64,000 nucleotides of DNA from Diacronema lutheri (GCA_019448385.1 JAGTXO010000006.1:1054001-1118000); one strand, 5' to 3'. Positions 40,701 through 52,643 are shown, counted from the stretch's first letter. Notes: generated by a model not told the origin, from the sequence alone. Numbers and translations: made by a program.

Positions 40701-43700
40701 GGATACTTCCGATCGGGCGGCTGGCGCCATGCTGGATTTTTCCGATCGGGCGGCTGGCGCCATGCTGGATTCTTCCGATCGGGCAGCTGCCGAGCGGCGC
40801 GTGCGAGCGGGAGGCTCGCGCGACGCGGGCGGCGACGACACGGCCGTTGTAGGGTCGATCGTGCCGGCGGCGGCGTCGGCGCCGGTGGCGGCGGCTGGCG
40901 ACTGCGACGGGCCCACGCGCGGCAAAGGCGGCCACGACGATGATGGCGGCGAGCGCGACGACGGGCATGGAGGCAAAGGCTACGGCAGCCAGCTACACCA
41001 GTCCGTGGCGGGCTGCACACCCGAGTCCGGGATCAGCGCGCCGGACTCGCCGGCGCACGAGGCGGCACGCCGCGCGACCAGCGACGGCGCGGCGCACGCA
41101 GAGCACGACGAGTCCGCGCTTGGCAGCCGCGCGTCGGACGGCGTGTCGGACACGTCCGACAGCAGCGGCGGACTCGAGCCGGATCGGACAAGTCTGGCAA
41201 GACCGACACGCGCGTGCAGCTTGTTGGCCGACGGCGTGGCTGACGCTGAGGGCGGCGCCGACAGGCATGGCGTGATCGGCACTGGCGGCGCGCTCACGTC
41301 GCATTTGGGCGCCGAGGCTTCCGAGGCCGGAAATGGCCGCGATGGGAGCGGGGCGTTGGAAGGGAGGAGCAAGGGCGGAGGCGGCGATAGCGACGAGGAG
41401 GACGAGCTTGGGTTCCCGCCGCACGCGCTGCTGCAGTTGAGCATGGACGCGCAGCTGCGCAAGACGCGCAGCAGCTCGCGCTCAACCGCCGAGCCGATGG
41501 GCGGCGCGCTGCGCGACCCGAGCCACGCCTGCGCCGACGCCGATGCCGACGGTGATGACGACGGCGACGACGAGGGCGCGGGCTACGAGTTTGACGCAGA
41601 GCCGCGGCGAGAGCCGCGGCGCGGAGTGTACGCGCCCGACAAGGAGGGTACGCACTGCCGAGCGCCATCCTCGTGCGAAGCGCGAGAGTACGATGGCGTA
41701 AGCGCTGAACCTGCGCACGGCGCGCCGCTCGACGACGCGCCTGGCGGCGACAACGGCGGTGACGAGCGCGGCGCTGGTAGCCGCGCGAGCGACGACGGCG
41801 ACGAGCAGCGGCAACGAGCGCCGACCGCTCATTCGCGCGCGCCCGAGCGGGACGACGGCGACGGCGACGGCGACGATGACGGCGTGGCCGATCAGCCTTG
41901 GTGTGTTGCGCCCCGTGCCGCGCGTCCGGCTCTCAGCACGCGCCCGCCTTCACGTACAGAGGGCGCGCATCTCGGGACGGAAAGTCGCCGCGTTTTGTGC
42001 GCCACGCCCTCGTCCCATGCGCGCCCGCCTCACCCGTTCACGCGCGCTTGCGCGCATGCGCACGTTCCGCCCTGCTGCGCTTGAACATGCAGGCGCGACC
42101 GCGGCGCGCCGGCGGGCGCGGCCTTCTTCGCGCCGCTGAGCGTCGAGGGCTCGACGGATATGCGCCCGCGCAAGAGCCGCGTCGATGCCGCCGCCTTCTC
42201 TTTGGGAACGACTCCCGACGCGGCGGGCGGCGGCTTGGCTCCAAACGCGGCAGACGCACAGGTGTGCGCAGAGCCGCGCACGCCGCAGCCCGCCGGCGTT
42301 CTGCTGCTCCCGGATTCGGACAGGGAGGGCCCGGACTCGGGCATGGAGGACGACGAGGCTGCGCCGTCGTTTGCCCTGGACGGCGCGAGTGGCGACGAGA
42401 GCTCGTGCTTGAACGAGGTTGTCGACGGCGGCCGTGTGGCGGGCATCGATACGGTTACAGATACCATGTTGGCATGTGCGGTTGATGACAACGGCCTTGG
42501 CGGCGCTCGAGCCGCGCGCACGGAGGGTGGCGTCCAAACAGGCGACGGCGTGCTGCGAGATAGCAAGCGGGCGAGGGGCAGCGGGCGCGAGGACGGCGAC
42601 GGCGACGAATGCGGCGAAGCGGCGACGGCCGACGCGCCCGCGCAGCCGACGGCGGTGGGCGCCGCCGCGGAGGCGCAGGGAGCGCTGGCAGGTGCCGTGG
42701 ACGCTCCTTCCGTGCTGTGCGCGGACGACAATGCGGAGGGGCTCGCTGTGGACGAGGACGTTGCGCGCGCCAGCGCCCGGGCAGGCTCGGATTCCGACAT
42801 GCAACTGACCACGGCGCTCGTGTCGCCGGCGGCTGGCGCGTCGGCTGAGGCATCAGCCGACGACGACAATGCGCGCAACGACGACGACGACGACGACGAG
42901 CTAAAGCGCGCGCTGCAGCTCTCACTGCATGGCACGGACGCGGCAGCTTTCCAGCAGCTGCCCGCAAGTGGTCCCCACCCGGCCGCCGCTGTGAACGATG
43001 GCGGTCAGACCGGTGGCGCGCTTGGCGGCGCGGACGACGGCGCGAACGGCGGCGGTCGGGCTGGCACGAGCGAGGTGAGCGCGGCGCTGGCGGAGATGGG
43101 CTTCGACGACGACGCGATCGCGGTCGCCTCCTCGGCCGGTGTCGCGTCAATCGACGAAGCCCTCGAGTTGCTCGCGGGATGGTCCGACGAGCACGTGTCG
43201 CCCGGCGCGCAGGTAGCGGCTGCGCCGCCTGACGCGGCCGCAGCCCCGGCCAACGGTGGGGCGCAACGCGGCGTGCCGGGTGCGAATGCAGGCTTGGCAG
43301 CGCGCGGCGAGACGAAGCTGGACGTCGCAGCTGGCGCGGCCGACGCGTGGGCAGCGAGCGCAGGCGCACAATTGAACATCTCACGCGAGGGCCTGCTCGA
43401 CCGCATGCGCGCGGTCATTCGCAGCCTCGCCGATGCGGAGCCCGCGCAGCAACCGCCACCTCTGCACGCACGCGCCGGCGCGCCCGCGCCCGCGCCTGCG
43501 CCGCCCGCTGCCGCGCGCGAGGTCGTGGACATCTTCGAGAATGTTCTGCAGCACGGTTTCAAGCGCGAGCACCTGGCCGACCTGTGGCTGCGGCCGCCTA
43601 CCTACTGGAATCTGCTCGAGAACCTCGAGATGCTCCACCCGCCTGCCGCCGAGTCGATCGCTCGCGCGCGCGCTGCGACCGTCGACGACGCGGAGAGGGG

Positions 43701-46700
43701 CGGTGCGTGCATTGCCGCGCGCGCGACGTGTCCGGCGTGTGCCCTCGTCTCGTGTCCGGCGTGTGCCCTCGTCTCGCGTCCGGCGTGTGCCCTCGTCTCG
43801 CGTCCGGCGTGTGCCCTCGTCTCGCGTCCGGCGTGTGCCCTCGTCTCGCGTCCGGCGTGTGCCCTCGTCTCGCGTCCGGCGTGTGCCCTCGTCTCGCGTC
43901 CGGCGTGTGCCCTCGTCTCGCGTCCGGCGTGTGCCCTCGTCTCGCGTCCGGCGTGTGCCCTCGTCTCGCGTCCGGCGTGTGCCTTCGTTCTGCCGCAGTC
44001 GCCCGTTGTGCGCTGTGCCCTCTTTCTGCCGCAACGCCACGTGTGCGCTGCTTGTCTGCCTGCCGCCTTCGCGCGAGATGCCGCGCGCGCAGCCTCGCAC
44101 CACGCACGGCGTGTGGTGGGATTAAGGGATGTGTGTGTGGGTGTGCGCGCGCGCGCTCTGTGTGCCGCTTCGCCTCGCTTCGCACACTCTGCCCCCTCGC
44201 CACGCATCGCAGACCGACATTGATGTCCGTGCGCTTACGCGTTGCCTTGCGCCCCGCCGTTACGCCGCTCCGCCGTTACGCCGCTCCGCCGTTACGCCGC
44301 TCCGCCGTTACGCCGCCCGCGCGCCAGCCCTCTGGCTTCGGATGGCGCTGCACGATGGCTGCCTACCCGGCTCGCTCGAGAAGCTGCTCAGCTCGGACGA
44401 CCCGCACCTGATCCACTTCTGGTACCACACCGACGCGCACGTGCGCAACGACCACTTTTTAATGCGCCTCCTGCCCCTTGCGGGCGCTCTAAGCGCATTC
44501 CGATTCGACGTGCCGCTCGGCCCCGGCGCGCCCGTGCCCGCCGTGGCGCGCGACGCACCGACGCCAACGACCGCCACAGCCGTGCCGCGTGCTTCGTGCG
44601 CCGCGAGCGCGGACGCGAGCGCGCTCGCCAGTGAGAACGAGCCTTGGTCGCCGGCAGTTACAACCGCGGCGTCGGTTGCACAGTCGCTCGTGCGCCCGCC
44701 CGCACGCCGCCGCCTGAGCCGCGCGGCACAGATCGAACGCGACGAGGACGCGGACGGCGCGCAGCGCGCGTCGGTCGTCGCGGCCGGCGCGTCTGCCGCC
44801 GGCGCGGCCGGCGCGTTGGCCGGCGCTGCGAAGGACGTTGCGACCGTCGGTGGCAGCGAAGGGCGAACCGCACGGCGCGCGGCGGCTACCGAAGCAGAGA
44901 GAGCGCCTTCGCGTCTGGAGGAGCAAAGTGCTTCGCGCGCGCGCGAGTACAACGATGGCGGTGCGTTGTGCGGGGACGTGCTTACACCGCCGAGTGTGCA
45001 GGGCGCTTTTGGCGCGGTAAGTGCGCGGGGTCCTTTTGGCGCCGCGGCGCTGCGCGCAGGCGCAGGCGCAGCGGTGGCGACAGCGGCTGAGTCGGCGGCG
45101 GCCGCGAGCGTCGCGGCGGACGCGGAGGCCGACGTGGAGGCGAGTGCGACGGAGGCGGCCGCCTCCGCATCTGCCGCCTCAGCAGCAGCGGCCGCGAATG
45201 CTGCCGCCGCGGAAGCATCCGCATTTGCAGAAGCTACGGCGGTTGAGGAGGCGATCGCGGCAATGGCGGCGCCTCCACCGCCATTGCCGGCATCCACCGC
45301 CGCAATGGCGGCTTCGACGCCCACAACCGCCTCGGCCGCGGCAATGGCGGTGGAGGCGGCAGAGGCGTCCGCGGCAGCCGAGGCCGCCGCTGCGGCGGAC
45401 GCGGCGCAGGCGGACGAGGACGCCGCCGCGGCCGCTGCCGCCCGCGCGCGCGGCGCCAACGATGGCGGCGCCCGCGCTGCGGTGGCTGACAGCGATGGCG
45501 TGCTCATGCGCGCGTCGCGCTCTCCAGACGAGCGTGCGCGGTCAGATAGGTTGCCAGCCGGACCGCGCGCGGGCGCAGAGCGGATTGCGCTCGTAACGTC
45601 CGCCGTAACGTCCGCTGAGGCTGCGCGCGGCGCAGACGGCGACGCTTGCGCGCGCAGCGACGAGCTCGCAACCAACGGCTTCGATGCGGTGGTGGAGGCG
45701 GAGGAACGTGCGGACGCGGGCGAGGATTTGGGAGGCGCCGACGGCGGCGCCGACGCGCGGCCCGAGCGCGGCGACGAGCCTCTTCGCACACAGGCCGTTG
45801 TGTGCGGGGTGGACATGGTACAGGGTCGCTCCGCGTACGCCGTGTACAAGGTGCAGGTCTCATGGGGCACGCTCGGCGCCGTGCAGAGCGCGCTCGTCTT
45901 TCGGCGTTTCTCGGCATTTGCGGCGCTGCTCGACGCGCTGCGCGCCGCTGTCGCGACGGTTACGGGCGAGGAGGCACCGACGGTTACGATGCTCGACGCG
46001 TGGCGGCGCGCGTTCGTCGCGGAGCGGCGGAGGGCGGCCGGCCCATTCGGCCATCTGTCCATCGTGATCCGCGAGAGGCGCGCGCTCCTGCAGAGGCTTT
46101 TGAATCACCTGACGGCGAACACGCTTTGCATGGCCTTACCCGAAACGCGCACCTTCCTCGCGCTGCCCGTGGAGATGGCCGCACCTCTCAGCGCCACGTT
46201 CGTGCGCGAGGCTGAGCGCGAGGCCGCGGCGCGTACGCTCGACGTGCCGACGGGCGGCGTCACCGCCTCGCTGCAGACGGGGCTAACTGCCGTCGCTGGC
46301 CAGCTCAAACGGAGGCTCCACGCGCACGCGCCCAGCGTTGGCGCGTCAGCGGGCGCGCGCGGCGCGCCGAGCGAGCACGGCGATGCGGCGCTCGGTGAGT
46401 CGACAACGTCGCTTCCCGCGCCGTCGCCAGCCGCAGCAGCCGGCGAAGCGAGCGGTGGCTCGGCGGTGCGAGCCGCGCAGCCCGCGTTGTGCGCGCCCGC
46501 GGGCGCTGCAGCTCGACCGGCCGACGCGGCTGCCGTGGCGTCGGCTGAACAACGATACGCTGTGACCTGCCCGCGCTGCGCAGGCAGGCTAGGCTTCCGC
46601 GCCGCAGGCGAAGTCACGCGCGTCCAGTGCGGCGCGTGCGGCGCCCGCTTTCGCATCGGCGCGACGCCCATTCGGCCAGCCGGGGAGTTCGCCGCGGCCG

Positions 46701-47215
46701 ACGGCGACGTCGCGGGCCCAGCGGAGGGCACCTTGCGCGGTTTGGTTCGCCCAGCTGCTCCATGCGACGACGCGGGTTTGGCGAGCGCAACGAGCGCTTC
46801 GCTGCGCTCTGCGCGCTCTGCGGCGAGCGGCGAGCGCGCGGGCGCTTTGGCGGACGGCTGGGATTCGGCAGATGACATGCCGGTGCCGACCAGCGCGTCT
46901 CGCGCGGCCGACTTGGCAGCGGACCTGTTTGGCGCGAGTCTGGCAGACGAAGTCGGACGCGACGCGGCGCGGCTGCCTGCCGACTCAGCGGCCCAGTCGC
47001 AGCTCGGCGAACTGCAGCACGCTCCGCCGCACCTTGCCGCCAGCCGCGACGCCGCGGCAGACGCCGAAGCCGCGGGCAGCAGCGCGGCGCAAGGCAGCAC
47101 GCCGCGCGCGGACGCGGTCGCGCGGCTTGCGCGCTCCGTCGCGCGGCCCTTCTCCGGCGGGCTCACGGCGCTGTTCGGTTCGCCGAGCGCCGCGCGGATG
47201 CGCGCTGCCTTTTGA
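37780..47215 (+). CDS. giant RanBP2-zinc-finger / UIM / UBA / RUN / PX protein
   Basis: Exons 37780-41900, 42093-43702 and 44328-47215 sum to 8,619 nt (2,872 aa). Intron phases (2/2 and 1/1) match. Residues 1-30 form a RanBP2-type zinc finger (MEWECSACTLINSGSATRC ... C). A long Pro/Ala-rich region with PGPP repeats follows. Then come a UIM (DDELKRALQLSLHG, about 1640), a UBA (SAALAEMGFDDDAIAVASSA, about 1700-1740), a RUN domain (IFENVLQHGFKREHLADLWL ... YWNLLE, then ALWLRMALHDGCL, about 1850-1970) split by intron 2, a PX domain (RSAYAVYKVQVSW, VFRRFSAFAALLDAL, about 2400-2520) and a CxxC...CxxC ribbon (CPRCAGRLGF ... CGACG, about 2660). RUN plus PX occurs in SNX29-type sorting nexins, so a role in ubiquitin-linked endosomal sorting is inferred. 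Confidence 0.8.
38965..39060 (+). repeat. 12-bp tandem repeat coding (PGPP)n
   Basis: About seven copies of cccggcccgccg in the first exon of the RUN-PX gene. The copies are nearly perfect, so length is probably variable. Confidence 0.85.
40693..40791 (+). repeat. 33-bp tandem repeat, three copies, coding
   Basis: Three copies of gccatgctggat(act/ttt/tct) followed by tccgatcgggcggctggc, giving AMLDxSDRAAG three times in the RUN-PX protein. Copies differ mostly at one codon. Confidence 0.9.
43726..43985 (+). repeat. 24-bp minisatellite, about ten copies, in intron 2 of the RUN-PX gene
   Basis: Unit gtgtgccctcgtctcgcgtccggc repeated about ten times with almost no variation, lying inside the 625-nt intron 43703-44327. 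The unit is free of stops in several frames, which produces long false open frames on both strands (HTPDARRG repeats on the minus strand). Near the intron end (44240-44315) is a second, 15-bp repeat (ccgttacgccgctcc). Confidence 0.9.
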
Positions 47216-47338
47216 TAGCGCGCAAGCTGTGCGCACCTGCTGCAAAAGGTTCTCCGCCACTTGTCACTTGCAGCTCACAGTCGAGGATGTTGTGGCATGC
47301 CCGTGTGAGCACTTCAGCATATCGTTTCATATGTTCGA

Positions 47339-49760
47339 TCAAGCAGGCTCACACGCGCCGATCCGATGTCTCTCCTCCGCGTCGGTGAGCGTGCCCCATC
47401 CGGCCGGCTCCACCTCGAGGAGCAGCCAGCCTCCGACCGACCGCGCGCGCAGCGCGTCGCCCGCGGTCGCATCGAGCGCGAGCGCCTGCGCGGGCGCGAT
47501 CGTTGCGATCTCGACCTCCGCGCCAGCCTCGTCCACGGCATGCACGACCGCGGGGAAGTGCGCATCGTTGTGCAGGGCGAGCCGGCGCGCGCGCGCGTCG
47601 GACGCGCGCGCACGCAGGCCGGCGGTGGGTGGTGCGCAGGGCGGGAGCGGCGGCTGCTCGACGGGTGCAAGCGCGCCGCTCCCGTCGTGCTGCGCGCCGC
47701 CATGCGCGTCGCACGCGAGCGCGAACGTCGGCGCGCAGCACGACGCGTCGAGCGCGCACGCGCCGCCGCACGCGCACGACGAGCCATCCGTGAAATGGAG
47801 CGAGGCGACGCGCCGCCGGCGCGCGCGCACGCGCGGCCTGCCGGCGCGCGCGAGCTCGAGAAGGGGCGCGAGGCGAAGGCGGTGCGCGAGCGCGTCCAGG
47901 CCTCCGACACGCAGCGACGCGAGGAGCGCCGGTGGCTCGAAAGGCGGCGTGTGCGGCGCGGGCGGGGGCGCGTGCGCGCCGCTGGCGTCCGGCGCACAGC
48001 CACGCTCGTCAAACGCCGCGCACACGCCAGCCGCCATGTCCGGCGGTGGTGGTAAGTCCGGCGGTGACGGTAAGTCCGGCGGTGGTGATAAGTCCGGCGG
48101 TGACGGTAAGTCCGGCGGTGGTGGTAAAAGGGCGCGGTGCGCGTTGAGCAGGGCATCACGCGCTCGGCCTTGTGTCGCCTCCACCGGGATGCCCATGACG
48201 AACGCCGCGTCAGCCGAGCCGAGCGCCGCGCGCATGGCTGCGTCGGCACGCGCCGCGCACGCGTCGCCCGCCACTGGCTCAACGCCTTCGCATTCACTGC
48301 CCAGCGTGCCCAGCTGCGCGCGCAGGTGGTGGTTGAGCACGTTTGCGCGCACGGCGGCGGGCGCGTGCGCCGTCGCCGTCGCGAGCAGCTGACGAGCTCC
48401 GTGCGGCCTGTGCTCGAGTGAGCGCAGCCATTCGTCAAGCGCGAGGCTCGGGCCAGCGGGCTGCGTTTCCGATGGCGGTTGTAGCGGTTGGGACGGCTGT
48501 TGGGGCTGCTGCTCCTCCGACGACGCCGCCGCTGACGCCGCCGCCGGCGCGAGCAGCGCCGCGCAAAAGTCGCGCGAGAAGAACGCGCCGATGCCCAAGG
48601 GAATCGCATCGCCGACCGCACCGCACGCGCCGGACTGTCCGGCCGGGCGCTGTGAGCATGCGGCGAGGCGCGCCACGCTCGACTCGAAGAGGGCGGCGTG
48701 AATCGGCGGCGCGAGCGTGTCGAGCTCGTCGCTGGGCAGCTCCTGCTCGAACGTCGCGCCTGCCGCACCGGCAGGGTCGGGCGCCGGCCGGCAGGTGCGC
48801 CAAAGCGGAGCACACGGCGCGCGCGCGCGTGATGTCTCGATCGAGGTCGCGCTGGCGCGAGGGCGCACCGGCCAACGGCCAACGGCGCGGCGCGCCGCGC
48901 GCGCGATCGAAATGCGCGCGGCGCGCGCATTCGGCGCGCTCCGCAGTGCGCGGCGCAGCGGCGCGCGCACAGTTGGTGGATCCGACTCCCGCCCCGTCGC
49001 GCTGCGCACGCATGGCCGAGCGCTGGCCGTTGGCCGCCGCGGTGGCGACGAGCACGCCTTCGCCCGCACAGTCGAGCGCAACGTCCGCGAGCGCGACTTC
49101 GCCATCGTGCGCTGGCGGAGCGACCTTCGCGCCCTCCGCGCCCTCCGCGCCCTCCGCGCATCTCGAGCGCGCGCGCGTGTGCGAGACGGGGACGAACGAG
49201 AAATTGCGCACCTCGTTCAGAAGCTCGCGCACCTGGCGCGCCGGCCGGGTCGGCAATTCCGCCTCGTGGAGCGGTACGAAGAAGTCGAAAGCGAGGCGAG
49301 AGCGCAGCACGGCGCGTATCGCGTGCAGCATGCGCGCCGCGGACACACGTGCTAGCGACGCGCTGCCGTCGTCCTCGTCGCGCTCCGACACGTCGCCGAG
49401 CAGCGCCACGTTTGCGCGCGCGCTCATCGTCGGGGCGAGCTGCTCGGCAACGAGCGCGCGCACGCGCGGGTGGGCATGCACTAAGAATGCGTCGCTCGGC
49501 ACGTACAGGTGCTCGAGCGCGAGCTGCACCACCGGCATCGCGTCGGCCGCCGAGACGTGCACGTACCACACGACGCGCACGTCGGACGCATTCGCGGGCT
49601 CGGCCACGCGCAGCGTAGGCAGGAGCTCGTGATGCGGCGGCGCGGACAGTGACGGCGCGCGCCGGACGGCGAGCTCGCGCTCGAGCACCTCCGCGCACCG
49701 GGTGGCCCCGGGCTCGTCCGCAGCGACCGACAGCGCGGCGAGGAGGGCGACAACCGCCAT
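47339..49760 (-). CDS. secreted GT14-like (core-2/xylosyltransferase-type) protein
   Basis: Exons 49760-48971 and 48759-47339 sum to 2,211 nt (736 aa) with phase-1 junctions; intron 48760-48970 is GTGCGCGC...TGCGGCAG. MAVVALLAALSVAADEPG is a signal peptide. Residues about 60-190 (VWYVHVSAADAMPVVQLALE, DAFLVHAHPRVRALV, FDFFVPLHEAELPTR, NFSFVP) follow the order of GT14 enzymes: first strand, paired aromatic-Y/H-D-like segment, then the 'dyfi-L-s-D-PL' region, though the canonical D is replaced by E. Later parts are Ala/Pro-rich with a PPDLP repeat and a Cys-rich patch (SSCACGGACALDASCC). Family placement is tentative. The start is 12 bp from the divergent SCI1-like gene. Confidence 0.5.
48035..48130 (-). 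repeat. 18-bp coding repeat (PPPDLPSPPDLx)n
   Basis: Five copies of a ggtaagtccggcggtgac-like unit on the plus strand code PPPDLP/SPPDLS blocks in the GT14-like protein. Confidence 0.85.
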
Positions 49761-49772
49761 TGCTGAACAGAA

Positions 49773-50597
49773 ATGGTGGACGAATCCTCGAGCTCGAGCT
49801 CGACGTCGTCGAGCTCGAGCGGCGAGGAGGCGCGCAGGCACAAGCGCAGCCGGCACGAGCACGAGCGGCGGGACAAGGAGGAGCGCAAGGAGAAGAAGCG
49901 CAGGTCTGGCAAGGCGAAGGACAAAGGGGACAAGGACAAGCGACGGGGCTCGTCGAAGAAGAGCGGCAAGAAGCACAAGAAGCACTCGGACAAGGAGAAG
50001 AAGGAGAAGAAGCGCAAGTCGGACAAGGCGGAGCGGCGGGACGAGACGCCGCACACTGGCAATCTCATGACCTCTTGGGGCAAGTATGGCGTCATCAAGG
50101 ATGACCAGCCCGAGGGCTCGCGGTACGAGCACGAGTTCCAGGCGTGGCTCTCGGACGTCAAGGGGCTCGGCGCGGCCGGCCTGGCCAAATGGGAGCTCGA
50201 GGAGCACTGGAAAACCTTCCGCGAGGACTTCAATACGTGCACGCTTCCCGACAAGAAGTACTACGACCTGCGCAAGTGGACAGCCGCGCAGGCGCGCGAG
50301 GCGCCTTTGCGCAAGGTCGAGCGCACCGTCTTTGACGACGAAGAGGAGCTGCGCAGGCAGCGCGCGGAGAGTGCGAAGCGGCGCGAGCAGGAGGTCTCGC
50401 GCGACACGCTCGTTCGCATGGGTGCGACCAACGCCATCGAGAACATGCGCGCGCAGGAGCTCGCAAAGATGCAGATGCAGCACGCGTGGCGCACGGGCGA
50501 TGTCGGCCGCGCCGAGGAGATGCTCAAGCGAATGCAGCCGGAGACCGTCGAAGAGAAGTGGGCGAGGCTCAAGAAGGAGGCCCGCGCGCTCGGGTAG
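49773..50597 (+). CDS. SCI1-like basic nuclear protein
   Basis: A single-exon 274-aa protein. The first about 95 residues are Ser-rich, then strongly Lys/Arg/Glu-rich (RRHKRSRHEHERRDKEERKE), a typical nuclear/nucleolar region. The conserved part is SWGKYGVIKDD, FQAWLSDVKGLG, HWKTFREDFNTCTLPDKKYY and DLRKW. This is the signature of the family named after plant style cell-cycle inhibitor 1 (SCI1), present across eukaryotes and thought to act in the nucleus on cell cycle or splicing. It ends with a helical charged tail (AQELAKMQMQHAWRTGD). Confidence 0.7.
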   Translation: MVDESSSSSSTSSSSSGEEARRHKRSRHEHERRDKEERKEKKRRSGKAKDKGDKDKRRGSSKKSGKKHKKHSDKEKKEKKRKSDKAERRDETPHTGNLMTSWGKYGVIKDDQPEGSRYEHEFQAWLSDVKGLGAAGLAKWELEEHWKTFREDFNTCTLPDKKYYDLRKWTAAQAREAPLRKVERTVFDDEEELRRQRAESAKRREQEVSRDTLVRMGATNAIENMRAQELAKMQMQHAWRTGDVGRAEEMLKRMQPETVEEKWARLKKEARALG

Positions 50598-50777
50598 ACG
50601 CGCGCCCACGGCCGGCGATGGCCCAAGCGTCACAGGAGATTGACACGACGTACTCAAAACAAAACTGAAAATCCAAAATTGACTCAAAAGGGCACCGTCC
50701 CCCGATCGATCCGCCCGATCTGCCACCGTCCTCTCCGGCACACCCCCCCTCCCCCGCCCGGCATCTTGAGAGCAGGA

Positions 50778-52643
50778 ATGACGCGCGTGCACGACGTCGT
50801 CATCCTGGGTGCGACGGGCTTCACGGGCAAGCTCGCCGCGCAGTATATGGCGCGCGCGTACCCGCCAAGCTCGGCGACACCGGTCCGCTGGGCCATCGCC
50901 GGCCGCAGCGCCGACAAGCTCCGCGACGTGCTCGGTACGCTCGGCACCGCCGTCGACATTGTGGTCTGTGACCTGTCCGACAATGACGCGCTCGAGCGGC
51001 TTGTCAAGTCGACGAGCGTCGTCGCCTGCTATGCGGGCACGCCCTTCATCGACAAGGCGCTCCCCGTGCGCGCCCCGCGCGCGCCAGCGCCGGTGCTGGT
51101 CGACCCGTGCCGCTCCGCTGATCTCGGCGCGCAAGCGCGTCTGCGTGCGCTCCGCGCAACGCGCGTGCGCTCCGCGCATCACAGGTCGTCGAGCTGTGCG
51201 CAAGGCATGGCACGCATTACGTGGATATCACCGGTGCGGCGCGCATCGCGATCCCCTTGGACCGCTTGCGGCTTCGCACGCCCTGGAGAGGGTCATACAC
51301 TTGGACCGCGGCCCGTCGCCCGTGCCGACGCTCCTTCCCCGCGTGCGCTCCACGCGAGCTGCAGGTGAGCTCCCGATGCACCGCGCGTCGTACGACCGGT
51401 ACCACGACGCGTGCAAAGCGTCCGGCGCGCTCGTGCTGCACGGCTGCGGCTTCGACTCGGTCCCGTCCGACATTGGCGCCTTCCTCGCCGCGGGCGCGAT
51501 GCGCGAGCGCCATGACTGTGGCTGCTCCCTCATCAAAATGTATTATGGCAAATCGAGCGGAGGCTTCTCGGGCGGCACACTCGCGACCATCATCGCGCTC
51601 ATCAGTATGGCGCAGCGCGCCAGCGCGCCGCCCGCCTCTGGCGCGCCCACGCCGCCCATTCACACGGCCCCTGGCGCCCGCGCCTCGCCTCATATCACGA
51701 GCAGACGCTGACGCGAGCATGCCTGGCGGCAAGGAGGTCAAGCAGCGCGGCGCGTACGCCCTCGACCCGGTGGACGGCCACGGCGGCCCGGACACGGGCT
51801 CGTTTGGCTCGCCGATCGTTGGATACGATCGCGTCGGCAAGACGTGGGTTGCCCCGTTCGTCATGGTGCGTGCCGTGCAGCGACGGCCCAGCACGCACTC
51901 CGGCGCGCCGCGCACGAGCGGCCGGGCTCGGCTGACTCGACGCACGGCCACGCCCTCATGCCGTCCCGACGCGTCGTCCACCCCCGCGTCGGCAGGCGCC
52001 GACGAACGCGCCGGTCGTGCGCAAGTCGAACGCGCAGCTCGACTACGCGTATGGACGAAACATGCGCTATGCCGAGGTGATGGCGTTGCCCTCGCTCTTC
52101 GCCGCCGTCGCCGTCGCCGTCGGCCTCGCCGCCGTCGGATTCGCCATCGTCGTCCCGCCCATCCGTGCGCTTCTCTTCTACGCGCGACTTTTGCCGCGCC
52201 CGGGTGAAGGCCCGTCCAAGCAGCAGCAGGACGAGGGCTTTTTCGCCAGTGCGCTGCGCCGCGTTCGCCGCGCTCGCGCGCGGGCGGCGGTGCGCCCTCG
52301 TTCGCTCACTTGCTCTCGCGCTTGCTGCGGCGTCTTCGCCGCACTGCGACCGGCCGCGTTCCGGCCCGCCTCCGTCCGCGCGCGCGGCGCAGGCACCGCC
52401 GTTGCAGTTGGTGAGCGCGGCAAAGAGCAGCTCGTCACCAAGGCGCACGTGAACAGCGGCAACGCGGGCGACCCGGGCTACAAGGCGACCGCGCTCATGT
52501 CGATGGAGTGCGCGCTCTGCCTCGCGCTGCAGCGCGACAAGTGCCGCGCGGAGGGCGGCGTGGTGACGACCGCCGTTGGGCTCGGGAGCGTGCTCGTCGA
52601 CCGTCTGAACGCTGCGGGCATGGACGTCGGCGTGGACAAGTGA
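50778..52643 (+). CDS. saccharopine-dehydrogenase-like oxidoreductase (SCCPDH type)
   Basis: Six exons: 50778-51065, 51185-51233, 51365-51604, 51705-51865, 51996-52248, 52408-52643 (1,227 nt, 408 aa; human SCCPDH has 429). All junction phases agree (0, 1, 1, 0, 1). The protein starts with the NAD(P)-binding VVILGATGFTGKLAAQYMAR, then WAIAGRSADKL, HYVDITGELP, HGCGFDSVPSDIGAFLA, SGGFSGGTLAT, WVAPFVM, APVVRKSNAQL, LPRPGEGPSKQQQDEGFF and GYKATALMSME. A membrane helix (LFAAVAVAVGLAAVGFAIVV) matches the hydrophobic segment of this family, found on lipid droplets and membranes. Substrate unknown. Exon 2 is only 49 nt. Confidence 0.88.

Noticed and set aside
43726-43985. Regular 24-bp repeats considered as a CRISPR array
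   Set aside because: Units are directly adjacent with no unique spacers, lie in an intron of a eukaryotic gene and have no cas genes nearby.
43602-44207. HTPDARRG and HAGRETRA repeat proteins on the minus strand
   Set aside because: They are translations of the intronic minisatellite on the non-coding strand.
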